Positions 33,680 through 33,939 of a stretch of DNA of 33,939 nt are shown in pieces. A program made the position numbers and the translations under genes. Under the pieces are notes generated by a model. The model ran no database searches. It was not told the DNA's origin and worked only from the letters and a program-made list of their open reading frames with translations. Source of the DNA: Actinophytocola sp036555685 (lineage in GTDB: Bacteria; Actinomycetota; Actinomycetes; Mycobacteriales; Pseudonocardiaceae); assembly GCF_036555685.1 (NCBI RefSeq), contig NZ_DATBKY010000231.1, positions 1-33,939 of the forward strand. Reading direction: 5' to 3'. How positions within the stretch are numbered: position 1 is the stretch's first letter; each line of letters begins with the position of its first letter.

Positions 33680-33939
33680 CAGGTGCCGGGCTGGACGTGG
33701 TCGGCGAAGAAGTCGGCCAGCGTGTCCGGGGTGAAGTTGTCGGACGCCCGCAAGTCCGTCTTCGTGAGCCAGCCGACGAGCGGGCGGTCCTTGACCGTGA
33801 ACACGAGCATCCCCGTGCCGCCGCTGACGCCGGCCCGATAGCGCCCGTCGAGGCCGTTGCCGCGCCAGTCCGCCTCCACGTGGGTGCCCTCGGTCATGTT
33901 GCCCAGCTGCGTGTCCGCGGCCTCCTTGGCGTCGTCGAC
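33679..33939 (-). CDS. Unidentified protein, C-terminal part only (cut by window end)
   Basis: The frame is open from the window edge to a stop at 33679-33681, giving at least 86 residues. An internal ATG at 33897 is not necessarily the start, because 14 more codons read through to the edge. The visible part has alternating hydrophobic strands (ADWRGNGLDGRYRAGV, GGTGMLVFTVKDRPLVGWL) and an amphipathic ending, compatible with a small alpha/beta fold, but I do not recognise a family. It is coupled to the VOC gene through TGATG. Confidence 0.65.
   Translation of the reverse strand, partial: VDDAKEAADTQLGNMTEGTHVEADWRGNGLDGRYRAGVSGGTGMLVFTVKDRPLVGWLTKTDLRASDNFTPDTLADFFADHVQPGT

Overview
The window is chromosomal DNA of a high-GC actinobacterium. 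The gene order nrdJ-nrdR / LysM gene-lexA / hflX-dapF-miaA / DUF349 gene / miaB / gluABCD / recX-recA-DUF3046 parallels the block between about Rv2718c and Rv2738c in Mycobacterium tuberculosis. Codon usage, many GTG starts and an Sdh1-type succinate dehydrogenase suggest a Pseudonocardiales member such as Amycolatopsis. The genus is an inference from memory, not a search. No rRNA, tRNA, IS element, prophage or CRISPR array was seen.

Region by region: 1-7.2 kb is accessory. It holds a secreted M23 peptidase with a SapA-like tail, an adenosine deaminase-family enzyme, a gamma-carbonic-anhydrase-like protein, a divergent SDR/TetR pair with two inverted copies of a 22-bp operator, an S9 prolyl oligopeptidase, a short patch with two gene remnants (ABC-F ATPase and SDR), and a second TetR. 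7.3-12.9 kb is DNA-precursor and SOS biology: class II ribonucleotide reductase, its repressor NrdR, a roughly 600-nt non-coding stretch with a perfect 11-bp x4 repeat, a LysM cell-division-inhibitor-like gene and lexA, which diverge from a region full of SOS boxes. An amidase starts inside the lexA stop codon.

12.8-23.6 kb holds the amidase, a membrane-anchored beta-propeller-like protein convergent with it, then hflX, dapF and miaA with an extradiol-dioxygenase-like partner. A DUF349 protein with a tandem-repeat N-terminus follows, then a methyltransferase remnant, a small membrane protein and miaB. 23.7-27.1 kb is a gluABCD-type amino-acid ABC importer with a strong hairpin between gluB and gluC. 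It shares a bidirectional terminator with the facing sdh operon (27.1-30.6 kb). 31.2-33.9 kb holds recX, recA (with an SOS box), DUF3046, an unlisted 40-residue membrane protein, a VOC protein and a gene cut by the window end.

How the genes work together: LexA, RecA and RecX, the LysM protein and possibly the amidase form the SOS unit. NrdR controls NrdJ. MiaA and MiaB make ms2i6A37 in tRNA. DapF feeds lysine and peptidoglycan synthesis. Most of the window is ordinary core genome. The parts most worth a second look are the duplicated operator, the two gene-remnant patches, the abutting SOS boxes with the lexA-amidase overlap, and several regulatory hairpins. I did not find a convincing wholly new multi-gene system.
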